Shown: positions 42,843 to 51,811, counted from the stretch's first letter. The stretch is DNA of 52,790 nt from RGIG9060 sp045645985 (GCA_045645985.1 JAZRJV010000061.1:1-52790), one strand, 5' to 3'. Numbers and translations: made by a program. The notes: generated from the letters alone by a model not told the origin.

Positions 42843-43452
42843 TTAATACTCCAACTTTATACATATTACGATAAATCTTATCTGGATATAATGATAAAAA
42901 TTTTTCCAAATCGGAAAAAGATATTCCAGTATTTTTCATATAGGATTGAATTTTTCTATTTGACTCTTTGCCTTCAAGTTCCGAATATAAATCCAAATCT
43001 TTTAATAAATCCAGAAGTTGTAGAATTTTAAAGTTGGAAAAATTTATTTCAATACGAGGTTTTCGAAGAATGACTTTTGTATTTGCTAAAGTTGTTTCTC
43101 TATATTCCTTAGATGCTTTGTTTGTAACAACTTCATAAGATGCAGGAACTTGGCTAGTAATTCCAATCATATTTGCAAAATTTATTCCACTAATATATCC
43201 CAAACGCTTATTCTCTGAAAGAAGATATTTTTTTTCAATCACATAATTCTGAGAAAGTTGACTTCCTGATTTAAAAATACTTTCTTCAGGAATATAATAA
43301 ATCCCTGTGTCATAGCGAAGAAGTTTTCCGGAAGAAACACAATACATTAGTTGCTGGCGAATATTGTTTTCTGTCATTCCAGCATATCTAATTTCTGAAA
43401 CAAAAATAGGTTCGTTCTTTCCGAAAGTTTGTAAAAGGTAATCAAAAAACAT
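42826..43452 (-). CDS. AbiEi-like antitoxin/regulator
   Basis: A 208-aa partner of the AbiEii-like toxin. An N-terminal winged-helix region (MTENNIRQQLMYCVSSGKLL) is followed by YDTGIYYIPE and an AbiEi-like C-domain. It should repress the operon and neutralise the toxin. The start at 43452 (MFFDYLL) follows AAGGAGGAAAC; the longer frame upstream is rejected. TATATAA lies just before the ribosome-binding site. Confidence 0.85.
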   Translation of the reverse strand: MFFDYLLQTFGKNEPIFVSEIRYAGMTENNIRQQLMYCVSSGKLLRYDTGIYYIPEESIFKSGSQLSQNYVIEKKYLLSENKRLGYISGINFANMIGITSQVPASYEVVTNKASKEYRETTLANTKVILRKPRIEINFSNFKILQLLDLLKDLDLYSELEGKESNRKIQSYMKNTGISFSDLEKFLSLYPDKIYRNMYKVGVLNGISA

Positions 43453-43588
43453 TGTTTCCTCCTTATATAATATTATTTCGTTTTTTATCTTCACTTTTAT
43501 TATATAATAATTAACAAAATAATCAACTAAAAAATTATTTTAAGTTCACTTATTTCCAAACTTTTAACCCACAAGTTTTATTTGTGTT

Positions 43589-43897
43589 TCAGTAAAATGT
43601 TTCTCGATGTGCTATTTTTATATCAGTAGATTTACATTGTGGGCAATATTTCACTTCTTCATCGTTCAATAAAACTCCAGTAACATTCCATTTGGCATTA
43701 CACTGATTACAATTATATTTCAATGTTATAGGTGGACCATAAAGTACAAGAATTGTATTTTTGTATGGTTCAAATTTGCCCGCGCCTTTTGCAGTTCCAC
43801 AATATTTACAATACTTATCCGACTCTTCCATAAATGATTGACAATTTCCACATCTGTCTTCGTAATCAGTTGAAAGATTTTCATAATCTAAATTCAT
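43589..43897 (-). CDS. double zinc-ribbon protein
   Basis: A 102-aa protein with two Cys4 sites: C16-x2-C19 with C30-x2-C33, and C63-x2-C66 with C85-x2-C88. It lacks a catalytic domain and could be a metal-binding adaptor or an RNA/DNA-binding partner. It starts 2 bases after the stop of the radical SAM-SPASM gene and is the last gene of the seven-gene operon, so its co-production with the radical SAM enzyme is nearly certain. Confidence 0.8.
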   Translation of the reverse strand: MNLDYENLSTDYEDRCGNCQSFMEESDKYCKYCGTAKGAGKFEPYKNTILVLYGPPITLKYNCNQCNAKWNVTGVLLNDEEVKYCPQCKSTDIKIAHRETFY

Positions 43898-43899
43898 AA

Positions 43900-44973
43900 C
43901 TATTCATCTCCTAAAATTTTAGAAATACAATACATTGGTTCTTTTTTGTAAAAATCCCAAGTATGAAAAGCATCGCCCATACAATAATTTTTATTTACAC
44001 AGGTTTTGCAAACAGCACTTTGTTCACTTCTATCCTGCCTAAAAACTAAAAATCCATTTTCCCAAACATCTAAAAACTTGTCTTTATGCAAATTTCCTTG
44101 AATTAACTCTGGATAATCTTCAATATCAAGACATGCTACAATATCTCCATTTGAGCGAATGCTTGCTATTTTTGTACCTGCTCCACATTGAAAATAAAAA
44201 TCCCGAATTACACGCTCATAATTAAGTCCAACAAAATGTGCGCATCCATATGTAACTTCCATGTCGCAGTTTTTATCGTATCGTTTGTTTCGTATATATT
44301 CAAAAATCATCTTTAAATCTTCTTTGTCAAGAATTAAATCTGTTCGTTTTTTTGCCCTTCCGATTGGTTCTATTGTAGTTATTCTCCATGATTCAATTTT
44401 TTCTGCTTGCAAAAATTCATACATTTTTTCTAATTCATGAATATTATTTTTATGAATGACAGTTACAATCTGAGGGTAAAAACCTTCTTTTTGAAAATTA
44501 CGAATACCCTCGATTGCTTTTTCAAAAGAATTGTTTACATTTCTAAATTTATCGTGCGTTTTACCAATTCCATCTAAACTAACTGCTATAGTATCCAATC
44601 CTGATTTTGATAAGCTTTTTGCTTTTTCCTCAGAAACTAAAGTTGCATTAGTTGTCATTCCTACTAAAAAACCTTTTTCCTTTGCCAGCTTTATTATTTT
44701 TTCCAAATCAGAATGAAGAATAGGCTCACCGCCTGTAATACATATCATAATTTCACGCGGATTATAATTTTCCGCCACTTCGTTTAATAAATCTGAAATT
44801 AGTTGATAATTGAGAAATGTTTTTTTCAAAGTTGAACAATCACTTCCACAATGAATACAATTCAAATTACATGCGTTTGTTAATTCAAGAAATAAATATG
44901 TTAATTTTGGCTTTTTAAAAAGTTGATTCTGATAATCAAAAACAGCTTTTAAATCTCGTTCTTTTATTGTCAT
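43900..44973 (-). CDS. radical SAM protein with SPASM domain
   Basis: A 357-aa enzyme. The radical SAM cluster motif is C35-x3-C39-x2-C42 (CNLNCIHC) and GGEP is at 81-84. The SPASM part has Cys at 244, 263, 281, 322, 325, 331 and 349, enough for auxiliary clusters. Close relatives modify ribosomal peptides (thioether or other cross-links) or act as anaerobic sulfatase-maturing-type enzymes. No small precursor peptide gene is visible beside it. Tight packing with the MoxR-VWA pair (12-base gap) suggests a protein substrate within this system. ATG is preceded by GGAG. Confidence 0.88.
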   Translation of the reverse strand: MTIKERDLKAVFDYQNQLFKKPKLTYLFLELTNACNLNCIHCGSDCSTLKKTFLNYQLISDLLNEVAENYNPREIMICITGGEPILHSDLEKIIKLAKEKGFLVGMTTNATLVSEEKAKSLSKSGLDTIAVSLDGIGKTHDKFRNVNNSFEKAIEGIRNFQKEGFYPQIVTVIHKNNIHELEKMYEFLQAEKIESWRITTIEPIGRAKKRTDLILDKEDLKMIFEYIRNKRYDKNCDMEVTYGCAHFVGLNYERVIRDFYFQCGAGTKIASIRSNGDIVACLDIEDYPELIQGNLHKDKFLDVWENGFLVFRQDRSEQSAVCKTCVNKNYCMGDAFHTWDFYKKEPMYCISKILGDE

Positions 44974-44985
44974 TTTTCTCCTGCG

Positions 44986-47025
44986 TTACATCAACTGCTT
45001 GCTTACGATAGATAAAATCTGGCCAGTTAATCGTTTTAAATCTTTACATTGAACCAAATGAGGATAAATCTCTTTTAAATCATTGTAAGTAGAATCATCT
45101 TCATCATCACAGCCATTATCTAACGCTACAGCAATAATATTTGTACCTCTGTTGATTATTTTTTTTGCAGCATTTGCAGTATCTTTATTTGCAACAGCAC
45201 CATAATATTCATCATATTGATGAGCAGGTTGACCGTCAGACAAAACTAAAATCAGTTTGTTGTCGCAAAAAGTTTTTTGATTTATATATTTTTCTGCCCA
45301 ATACAAAGCAAGTCCGTCACGATTATCGCCTTCGCCATCAAGTTGCATAATATTGTATTTTTCTTCGTCTTTTGCGTTAAAATCAACAAGGATATTTACA
45401 TCAATTTCTGGCTCGGTGAATTTTCCGCGATGCTCAACGATTGCATGTTCAATTCCTTGCTTTTTCAAAACTTCATGCAAAATAACGCTAGAAATCATAG
45501 CCGAATCTCTGCGCTCGCCCCACATAGAGCCACTTCCGTCAATTAACAAAAGGACAGACATATCAGGAATTTCGTTGCCTCGTTGATTTCTAAACCAAAT
45601 TCTCCGTTTTACATCGCCCATTCGCTTTGAATCGATGCCACTCCCAAACTGAAATCGATTTTCTTTTGTGGGAACTTGCGATTTCAATAATTGCAAAAAT
45701 CTAGAATTATAAGAATTGATATTCAACTGATATTGGCTGTAAATATTTTTATATGCAGTTTTCAAATTCAAATTGATTTTAGGATGATTTTCGTTAATTT
45801 TTATATTTTTATGAACAGGCGTTGCTCCCACGCTATTTCCAGAATGTTCAACTTTGAATCCAGAATAAGAAACGATGTCGTCTGAAGTTTTTTCGTCGAT
45901 TTCAAAATCTTTTGCAGAAGCAATTAAAATCGGAACATCTGTGTCTAAATTGACTTTTTTTGTGCCATCAAGATTTGAAAAAATTCTTGTTTTTACAGAT
46001 TGCTCTCTTCCTTTTCTTGTTTTGGCACTAATTGAATTATTATTTTCTCCATGAGAAGATTTCCCGCCAATAACATCAGGAAGAAGATTTTTATCCAACT
46101 CGCCTTCTTCATCAGCTGGAATAAGAGGCTTTATTATTTCATAAATTTTTTTGCAATATTCATATCGTTTGTCTGGACTTTCTTGAATTGAACCGTCTAA
46201 AAAAAGTTGCTTTGTTTTTTCAACATATTCTGCAATTTCTTCTTTTAGAGGTTCATTTTCAAACATTGGATACAAAAGAAATCCTGCCATATAATTTAAA
46301 TAATCAATTAAAATCTGCACTTTTTTTTGAAGTTCTACAAAATGAAGATATTTTTCCAAAAGTTGTTTTTCTTCGAAAGTTAATTCAGTTTTTTTGTCGG
46401 AGTTTTCATTTGATTTTTCTTCTTCTTGGAAAGGATTAAAATCTTTTATTTCTTCTGGCTTAATGATTTTAAACTTGTCTTCTGCGGTGCTTTTAATTTC
46501 TTTTTTTGCAAAACTTGGCGCAACTCGGTTGAACATCAAATAGATTGCAATATTATCATAACAAGTTGCTCCAACTGCTTCGATGTAAGCATCTTCAATA
46601 ATATTAGAAATATTTGAAATTACTTTACGACCGTTTTTAAATTTGGAAAAATAAGAATCGCTAAATTCGTTTCCTGGAAAGTTTGTATAAATAAGATGAA
46701 GGCTCTCATGCAAAGTTAATCCACGAGTTACCATTTTCAAAGCCTTCCAGGGAGATTCCGAAACAAGATTTGGCCAGCCAAGAAATTCCTCTGTTTTTTT
46801 AAGACATTCTTCGTCTGCAAAAATTCCACAAAAAGCTGGATCCACAATAATGTTTTTTCCGTCTGTGTACGCTTTATCTTCGTTGATAAAAAACAATCTT
46901 GTTTCTTCAGTTTCTGAAAAAGTACGCGCAAAAGATTCTTCTATCAAACGATTTCTTTCACATTGAAATTTATCGAGAATTGTTTTAAACAAATTTCCGT
47001 AGCCATCATCTTCAAACTGAATCAT
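44986..47025 (-). CDS. CobT-like protein: HExxH domain plus VWA domain
   Basis: A 679-aa protein. The N-terminal part has a metallopeptidase-like motif, HESLH (106-110), with NIIEDAYIE (141-149) supplying a further Glu, as in DUF2201/CobT-type proteins. A Lys/Glu-rich linker follows (about 195-345). The C-terminal VWA domain has an intact MIDAS: DGSGS (496-500) and the GEGDNRDG loop (564-571). VWA proteins of this class work with MoxR AAA ATPases to insert metals or remodel target proteins. It follows the MoxR gene by 6 bases. The peptidase-like site may be structural. Confidence 0.85.
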   Translation of the reverse strand: MIQFEDDGYGNLFKTILDKFQCERNRLIEESFARTFSETEETRLFFINEDKAYTDGKNIIVDPAFCGIFADEECLKKTEEFLGWPNLVSESPWKALKMVTRGLTLHESLHLIYTNFPGNEFSDSYFSKFKNGRKVISNISNIIEDAYIEAVGATCYDNIAIYLMFNRVAPSFAKKEIKSTAEDKFKIIKPEEIKDFNPFQEEEKSNENSDKKTELTFEEKQLLEKYLHFVELQKKVQILIDYLNYMAGFLLYPMFENEPLKEEIAEYVEKTKQLFLDGSIQESPDKRYEYCKKIYEIIKPLIPADEEGELDKNLLPDVIGGKSSHGENNNSISAKTRKGREQSVKTRIFSNLDGTKKVNLDTDVPILIASAKDFEIDEKTSDDIVSYSGFKVEHSGNSVGATPVHKNIKINENHPKINLNLKTAYKNIYSQYQLNINSYNSRFLQLLKSQVPTKENRFQFGSGIDSKRMGDVKRRIWFRNQRGNEIPDMSVLLLIDGSGSMWGERRDSAMISSVILHEVLKKQGIEHAIVEHRGKFTEPEIDVNILVDFNAKDEEKYNIMQLDGEGDNRDGLALYWAEKYINQKTFCDNKLILVLSDGQPAHQYDEYYGAVANKDTANAAKKIINRGTNIIAVALDNGCDDEDDSTYNDLKEIYPHLVQCKDLKRLTGQILSIVSKQLM

Positions 47026-47031
47026 TGAAAT

Positions 47032-48564
47032 TTAACTCCATTTGTAAATCATTAAAATTCCACGAATTGTTTGTTCCAAAATTCTGTCGCATTTAGCAAT
47101 CGGAATAATTGATTTTTCTGCAGCAGTCATATAGTCTTCATATTTTGCAAGCCGAGCCCAGTTTTCAAGGTTACGAGGTGAAATGACAACATCCAATTCT
47201 TCGGCTTCTATCTTTCGTTGAATTTTGTGATAAACGCTAATTATCTTTTTTACAACAGGCTTACATTCTGGAATGCGAGCCAAAAGCATTTTTTCGATTG
47301 ATTCATCGCTTAAAGCGGCAACTTCGATTACAGCGTTAAATCGGTTAAACAATGCTTGGTTCAATTCTTTTGTTCCAAAATAACCTAAATTCATTGTGGC
47401 AAAAAAGCGAAAATTTTTATGGCGTTTTACAACTTCGCCATTATCAAGCCGAACAAATCCGTTATCATCAAGTAAGGAATTTAAAAACGCTAAATACTGA
47501 GGTTTTGCAAAATTGATTTCTTCAAAAACAACTGCACCACCATCTCGAATTGCCTTTGTAACATAACTTTCTTTGAAAATAATTTTATCATCCTGGGGAA
47601 TGAATTTTCCAAGGACAAATTCATCAAGATTTTCTGTACAGTTGATTGTTTCCATAAGCGGAAGTCCAGTTGCTTGGCAAACAAGTTTACAACTGATTGT
47701 TTTTCCAGTTCCTGCTGGTCCATGAAAAAGTGTTGATAAAACATCGCCACCAGAAATTGCATTACAAACAGAACAAAGTTTATTTGGCAAAACAAATTCT
47801 TCTGACAAATTCGGAATATTAGATTTTTGTTCTTCCGAAAATTCTGCTTCTGAAAATCGATTTACTTTGATTTCATCATTTTTTGACAAAATATTTTTAT
47901 TTTCAGAAATAATTTTGTAAATATTCGAAAATCGTCTATATTTTTCTTTGTTAAATTTCGGAACTTCTTCATACATCAAAATATATTCATCATCTTTATG
48001 AGCTTGATAAAAATCTTCACACAAATTAACAAAAGTATCAGGTTCTGGATTTTCAACAAATTTTTCCATTATGATACTGAACTGACTGTTTTTTTCCATT
48101 TCGCGAGCAAGAAGAACGCAAAAAGTAGGAAGTAATTTATACAAAGGATGCAGATGATCCATATTTCCTTCTATCAAATTTCCGTCTTTATCGTAAGCAC
48201 CAATTTGGATTATTTCAGAGATTAAACGCGCCTTGTAAGAAAAAATCTCTGGTTCTACAACTTTGTTTTCTCTATAATCTTCTGGAATATCAATTTCAAA
48301 AAAATATTCGTCTTTATTGATTTTGTACCAATAATCACCCAAAGGATTTTCGGTATTGAGTTTTAAGATAGAAGAAATCATACTGCTAAAAAGAATTACA
48401 GCTTCGCCGATTGGCTGGCACAAAGTTGTAGTTCCTTTGAACGACTGATTATCTGGATGAACATAGTATTGAGTTCCATCGCTTAAATGCTTAAATCCAA
48501 ATCCCTTGTAAATAACTTTTGAATTATACCTTACTACTTTGTATGCAATTTTAAACAAATTCAT
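47032..48564 (-). CDS. MoxR/CobS-type AAA ATPase
   Basis: A 510-aa AAA+ ATPase. The first 250 residues are an unusual N-terminal extension. The core has Walker A GPAGTGKT (282-289), Walker B AVVFEEI (344-350), sensor-1 FFATMN (387-392) and the arginine-finger region LFNRFN. This matches MoxR/CbbQ/NorQ/CobS proteins, which partner VWA proteins in activating or metallating enzymes. It is contiguous with the acidic 207-aa gene (no gap) and 6 bases from the VWA gene. Confidence 0.88.
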   Translation of the reverse strand: MNLFKIAYKVVRYNSKVIYKGFGFKHLSDGTQYYVHPDNQSFKGTTTLCQPIGEAVILFSSMISSILKLNTENPLGDYWYKINKDEYFFEIDIPEDYRENKVVEPEIFSYKARLISEIIQIGAYDKDGNLIEGNMDHLHPLYKLLPTFCVLLAREMEKNSQFSIIMEKFVENPEPDTFVNLCEDFYQAHKDDEYILMYEEVPKFNKEKYRRFSNIYKIISENKNILSKNDEIKVNRFSEAEFSEEQKSNIPNLSEEFVLPNKLCSVCNAISGGDVLSTLFHGPAGTGKTISCKLVCQATGLPLMETINCTENLDEFVLGKFIPQDDKIIFKESYVTKAIRDGGAVVFEEINFAKPQYLAFLNSLLDDNGFVRLDNGEVVKRHKNFRFFATMNLGYFGTKELNQALFNRFNAVIEVAALSDESIEKMLLARIPECKPVVKKIISVYHKIQRKIEAEELDVVISPRNLENWARLAKYEDYMTAAEKSIIPIAKCDRILEQTIRGILMIYKWS

Positions 48565-49188
48565 TTAGTTTTCTCCTTCTTCTTCGGAATCTGGATTATC
48601 TCCGTAGTTTAGTGCAAAAGAATCTTCGGTTAAATCGTCGCCTTCAAGAAAATAAAGACTATATTTCGATGTTACAAATTCAATGCGCCCATCTTCTGTA
48701 AAGCCAAAAGAGTCCAACAATACAGATGAATCTGTATCAAAATCTTCTTCACCATAGTCAAATTCATATACTTCATAAAATTCATCATCAAGCTCAATTT
48801 CATCATCTTCATAATCAATTTCATCTTCGTCATCATCCATAGAATAAACTCTTATTGAAAACTCATCTTGATTATCTTCAAAATCTTCTCGGCCTGTTGT
48901 AAAACCTTCTGCAGTACGAGCCTCACTATTTGGGTCAAAAGCATCTCGCCTAGAAGGGACAATTTCAACACCTTCTTGATTTAATATGGAATGTTCTGAA
49001 TTTAGTGGATTAAAAAAATTTTTTTCTGCTTCCTCAAACAACAAATCTAAAGTTTCGTCTTTTATTCTAATAAATTCTGGCTGAACATTATATTTTTCAT
49101 AAAATTTTTTTCCAGCTTCAATTATTTGATGCTGCCAATCTTTTAATCCATTAAACTTATAGATTTCTTCAAAAATTTCATCCTGCAT
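48565..49188 (-). CDS. acidic protein related to N-terminal domain of the operon's HTH protein
   Basis: A 207-aa very acidic protein (Asp/Glu-rich around residues 115-155, e.g. DDDEDEIDYEDDEIELDDEF). The N-terminal pattern KKFYEKYNVQPEFIRIKDET and the later KYSLYFLEG segment resemble parts of the 221-aa regulator at 49745 (ENFYSKFGEYPNAIVANPNT; KYELFLIEN), so both share a small domain of unknown function. It could be a substrate or inhibitor of the AAA-VWA machine. It is followed without gap by the MoxR gene. Confidence 0.6.
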   Translation of the reverse strand: MQDEIFEEIYKFNGLKDWQHQIIEAGKKFYEKYNVQPEFIRIKDETLDLLFEEAEKNFFNPLNSEHSILNQEGVEIVPSRRDAFDPNSEARTAEGFTTGREDFEDNQDEFSIRVYSMDDDEDEIDYEDDEIELDDEFYEVYEFDYGEEDFDTDSSVLLDSFGFTEDGRIEFVTSKYSLYFLEGDDLTEDSFALNYGDNPDSEEEGEN

Positions 49189-49237
49189 ATTTTTTCTCCT
49201 TTTACAACTTCTAAAAAGATTTTCGTTTTAATAGCGT

Positions 49238-49741
49238 TTAAGATATTCTATCATAATAATCATATAAATCTACTTCCAACAAAGATTCTATGAGTTCAGA
49301 TTTTAGTTCAGAGTCAAATTGGCGAATAAAACAATACAATTCTCCAATAAGCTGTTTTTTTGTACTGTTTACATAAATACTGGAAGGGCGTTTCGCTTCT
49401 GGACCTCTTATATATCTTAATGAAGCACTTGCTCTGTGTTCTGCATAATAAGTACCATAGGCTGAATTGAAAATTTCCATATCGCATGGACTTAAACGCA
49501 AATTGAATGATTTATATTGATCGTTAAAATCTTCAAATAAAATGCCTTCTACATTAGTATAAATTTCCGTATCAAAAAATTTTTCGATAAAAGAAAGAAG
49601 TTTTTGTAAAAACTCTTTTGTAATCTTCATTTCTACAGTGCGTTTTAATTTGTTACCAAAATAAATATTGATAACAGTTCGTCCTTCATTACCAGATTCT
49701 GTTTTAATAATCAAATTTTCAAGTTTTGGAGATTCTTCCAT
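49238..49741 (-). CDS. unknown 167-aa protein
   Basis: A soluble protein with an N-terminal beta-rich half (VINIYFGNKLKRTVEMKI) and a helical C-terminus (FIRQFDSELKSELIESLLEV). No family, membrane segment or metal site is recognised. The start lies 3 bases after the stop of the regulator gene, so it belongs to the same operon. Its role is unknown; conservation beside the MoxR-VWA pair in other genomes would be the best clue. Confidence 0.6.
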   Translation of the reverse strand: MEESPKLENLIIKTESGNEGRTVINIYFGNKLKRTVEMKITKEFLQKLLSFIEKFFDTEIYTNVEGILFEDFNDQYKSFNLRLSPCDMEIFNSAYGTYYAEHRASASLRYIRGPEAKRPSSIYVNSTKKQLIGELYCFIRQFDSELKSELIESLLEVDLYDYYDRIS

Positions 49742-49744
49742 AAA

Positions 49745-50410
49745 TTAATCCTCCCGATTTCTAAAAACTACAATATCATCAATTAGAACATTTAAAAGGT
49801 TTGAAATTATTCCTAAGTTATCAATCGTTGGAACAGATTTTCCTTCTAACCATTTATAAACTGCTTGCAAAGAGCCTAAACCACAAACTTGTTGCATTTG
49901 CGCCGGAGTTATTTGTGATTTTTTCATCAGTTTTTTTATATTTTCAGCAGTGGATTTCATATCAATTATTGGATAAGTAAATTTTCCGTTTTCAAGAAGT
50001 GGAGAATATCCATTAAATAATTGATAAACATCTTCTTGATATTCTTCATTTTCTATTAAGAAAAGTTCGTATTTTTCAGTTTTGAAAATTGTTGCCTTTT
50101 TATCAGCGGAAGGACAAAATTCACAAATATATTTTTCTTCTTGAATTTTTTTGATTTCAGAAAAAGTTAAATTTTCATAAAAGCTTTCATCATCATCCAA
50201 TAAATTTGCTTCGATTGAAGATTCCCATTTATCAAAAGTATTTGGATTTGCAACAATGGCGTTTGGATATTCCCCGAATTTTGAATAAAAATTTTCACAC
50301 TCTTTCATCACTTGATTTTCAAAATTTTCATCTTCTCTAAAAATTCGCATTGCAATAGAAGTAGGAGATTTTTTTAGAATTACATCTTTTTTTTCATCAA
50401 AATTTTTCAT
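49745..50410 (-). CDS. HTH regulator with extra N-terminal domain
   Basis: A 221-aa protein. The N-terminal domain (about 1-140) is the one shared with the 207-aa acidic protein. The C-terminal 75 residues form an XRE-like HTH (AENIKKLMKKSQITPAQMQQ, AVYKWLEGKSVPTIDNLGI) closely like the 90-aa regulator at 12188. TGGAGG precedes the ATG. It is the first gene of the seven-gene operon and is the best candidate to bind the operator at 50534-50572, which also occurs before the TPR gene at 6093. Confidence 0.75.
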   Translation of the reverse strand: MKNFDEKKDVILKKSPTSIAMRIFREDENFENQVMKECENFYSKFGEYPNAIVANPNTFDKWESSIEANLLDDDESFYENLTFSEIKKIQEEKYICEFCPSADKKATIFKTEKYELFLIENEEYQEDVYQLFNGYSPLLENGKFTYPIIDMKSTAENIKKLMKKSQITPAQMQQVCGLGSLQAVYKWLEGKSVPTIDNLGIISNLLNVLIDDIVVFRNRED

Positions 50411-50533
50411 GGCAATACCTCCATTCTGCAGATTTTTTTGTCAAATTTTCATCTCACTCTTTTAAAGTACCATAGAAAATTGATTAAATCATTCAACTTG
50501 TAGTTGAAAATTTCAATCTTTCCGCAACCAAGA

Positions 50534-50572
50534 AATATTATACCACACTAGGTGTCTCAAAAAATGACACAC
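50534..50572 (-). promoter_or_regulatory. composite operator/-10 promoter of the seven-gene operon
   Basis: On the minus strand TGTGTCATTTTTTGA, then GACACCTAGTGTGG, run into TATAATATT (-10 box at 50537-50542), the same layout and register as at 6129-6166. It overlaps the end of the methyltransferase gene by a few bases. About 120 bases of leader follow, with a TTCAAC/GTTGAA hairpin. Confidence 0.6.
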
Positions 50573-51529
50573 TTAAAACTTTTTTGTTTTAGACTGAAGA
50601 TTTAGCGTATTGCGTTCCCAAAAAACACCATCTGAATATCCTTGAATTGAAGAATCCGATTCTGCCATTTGCAACCGTTTTTCTGTCCAAAGGCAATATT
50701 CTTCATTTTGCTCAATTCCGCAAAAATTTCTGCCAAGTTTTTTTGCAACAACACTGGCAGTTCCACTTCCTAAAAACGGATCGAAAACAACATCACCTTT
50801 TTTCGAAGAAGCTAAAATCAATTTTGCGTAAAGTTTTTCTGGTTTTTGTGTTGGATGGTCTGTGTTTTCTGGCATGGACCAAAAGGGGATTGAAATATCG
50901 TCCCAAAAGTTTGATGGATATGTCACTCTAAAATTTCCGTCCTCGCTTTCATCCCAGTCTTTTGGTTTTCCATCAACTTTGTAAGGTGCAATCACTTTTC
51001 GTTTCATTTTTACGGCTTCAACATCAAAATAATAATCTTCTGGATTTTTTACTGCAAACCAAATATCTTCCATGCCATTTTTCCAATTTGATTTTGCGCC
51101 TCTGCCTTTTTCTCGTTGCCAAGTGATTCGATTCAAAATCGTAAGTTCTTTTTCGATTGCCCGTTGCAAAGAGGAAGTGCATTTCCAATCGCCACACATA
51201 TAAAGACTTCCATTTGGTTTCAATTTTTTGCAAACAAGAGGAAACCAAGTCGCTAGATATTCGTCAAAGGAATCATCACTTCGCTGAGCAAATTTAAATC
51301 CGTTAAAATTTTTTGAAAGATTATACGGCGGATCGATAATTATCAAATCTGCAAAATTATCAGGAAGAAAATTTAGCATTTCCAAAATATCGCCGTTCAA
51401 AGTTTTATTTATAAAATCAGTTTGAGAAGTTATATTTTCTTTTATTAAAAGTTTTTCTTTTAAGGTTTGAATTTCTTCTGGAACCAATGTGAGTGTTCTG
51501 TTATTTTTTGCTCGTTCTTTTTTTTCCAT
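50573..51529 (-). CDS. orphan DNA methyltransferase (beta class, DPPY)
   Basis: A 318-aa site-specific DNA methyltransferase. Motif IV is DPPYNL (66-71) and lies before the SAM-binding motif FDPFLGSGT near residue 250, the order of beta-class enzymes such as HinfI- or CcrM-like N6-adenine methylases. An N4-cytosine activity is also possible in this class. No target-recognition extension or cognate endonuclease gene is adjacent, so it may be regulatory or an anti-restriction enzyme. Its own promoter is not clear. It is divergent from the 51.9-kb pseudogene. Confidence 0.88.
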   Translation of the reverse strand: MEKKERAKNNRTLTLVPEEIQTLKEKLLIKENITSQTDFINKTLNGDILEMLNFLPDNFADLIIIDPPYNLSKNFNGFKFAQRSDDSFDEYLATWFPLVCKKLKPNGSLYMCGDWKCTSSLQRAIEKELTILNRITWQREKGRGAKSNWKNGMEDIWFAVKNPEDYYFDVEAVKMKRKVIAPYKVDGKPKDWDESEDGNFRVTYPSNFWDDISIPFWSMPENTDHPTQKPEKLYAKLILASSKKGDVVFDPFLGSGTASVVAKKLGRNFCGIEQNEEYCLWTEKRLQMAESDSSIQGYSDGVFWERNTLNLQSKTKKF

Positions 51530-51758
51530 AAAAAAAATTTTATCATAGATTTTGAAATTTTACAAATTATAAAACTCCCCTACACTTCCGAGTTTTGAGA
51601 GAAAGAAAAATATATCAAAACTAATAAATTTTTTTTTACTTTTTCTTCCACATTTGACAGTATAAATATAGGGACTTATTTCTATGTTTTACAGGCATTC
51701 AAAGTTTTGAAAAAAAAATTTCCTTTTGATAAAATTTTTCATATTTTTATTGGTACTG

Positions 51759-51789
51759 TGTCAACTTTTGGGAGAAAACTTCTCTTATA
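51759..51789 (+). promoter_or_regulatory. TGTCA-N22-TATA promoter element (plus strand)
   Basis: TGTCA (51759-51763), then 22 bases ending in CTCT, then TATA (51786-51789). It is the only plus-strand copy and stands upstream of the pseudogene at 51878, which confirms that the element follows gene direction. Confidence 0.6.
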
Positions 51790-51811
51790 AAGTATTACAC
51801 CTTATGGTTTC

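Noticed and set aside
47490..47795. 101-aa ORF inside the MoxR ATPase gene, and similar internal ORFs
   Set aside because: They are out-of-frame shadows of well-supported genes with full domain motifs.
40886..51529. prophage
   Set aside because: No integrase, capsid, terminase, tail or lysis gene is seen; the content is defence and regulation.
50573..51529. complete restriction-modification system
   Set aside because: No endonuclease or specificity gene is adjacent; the PD-(D/E)xK-like protein at 30717 is 20 kb away and unlinked.
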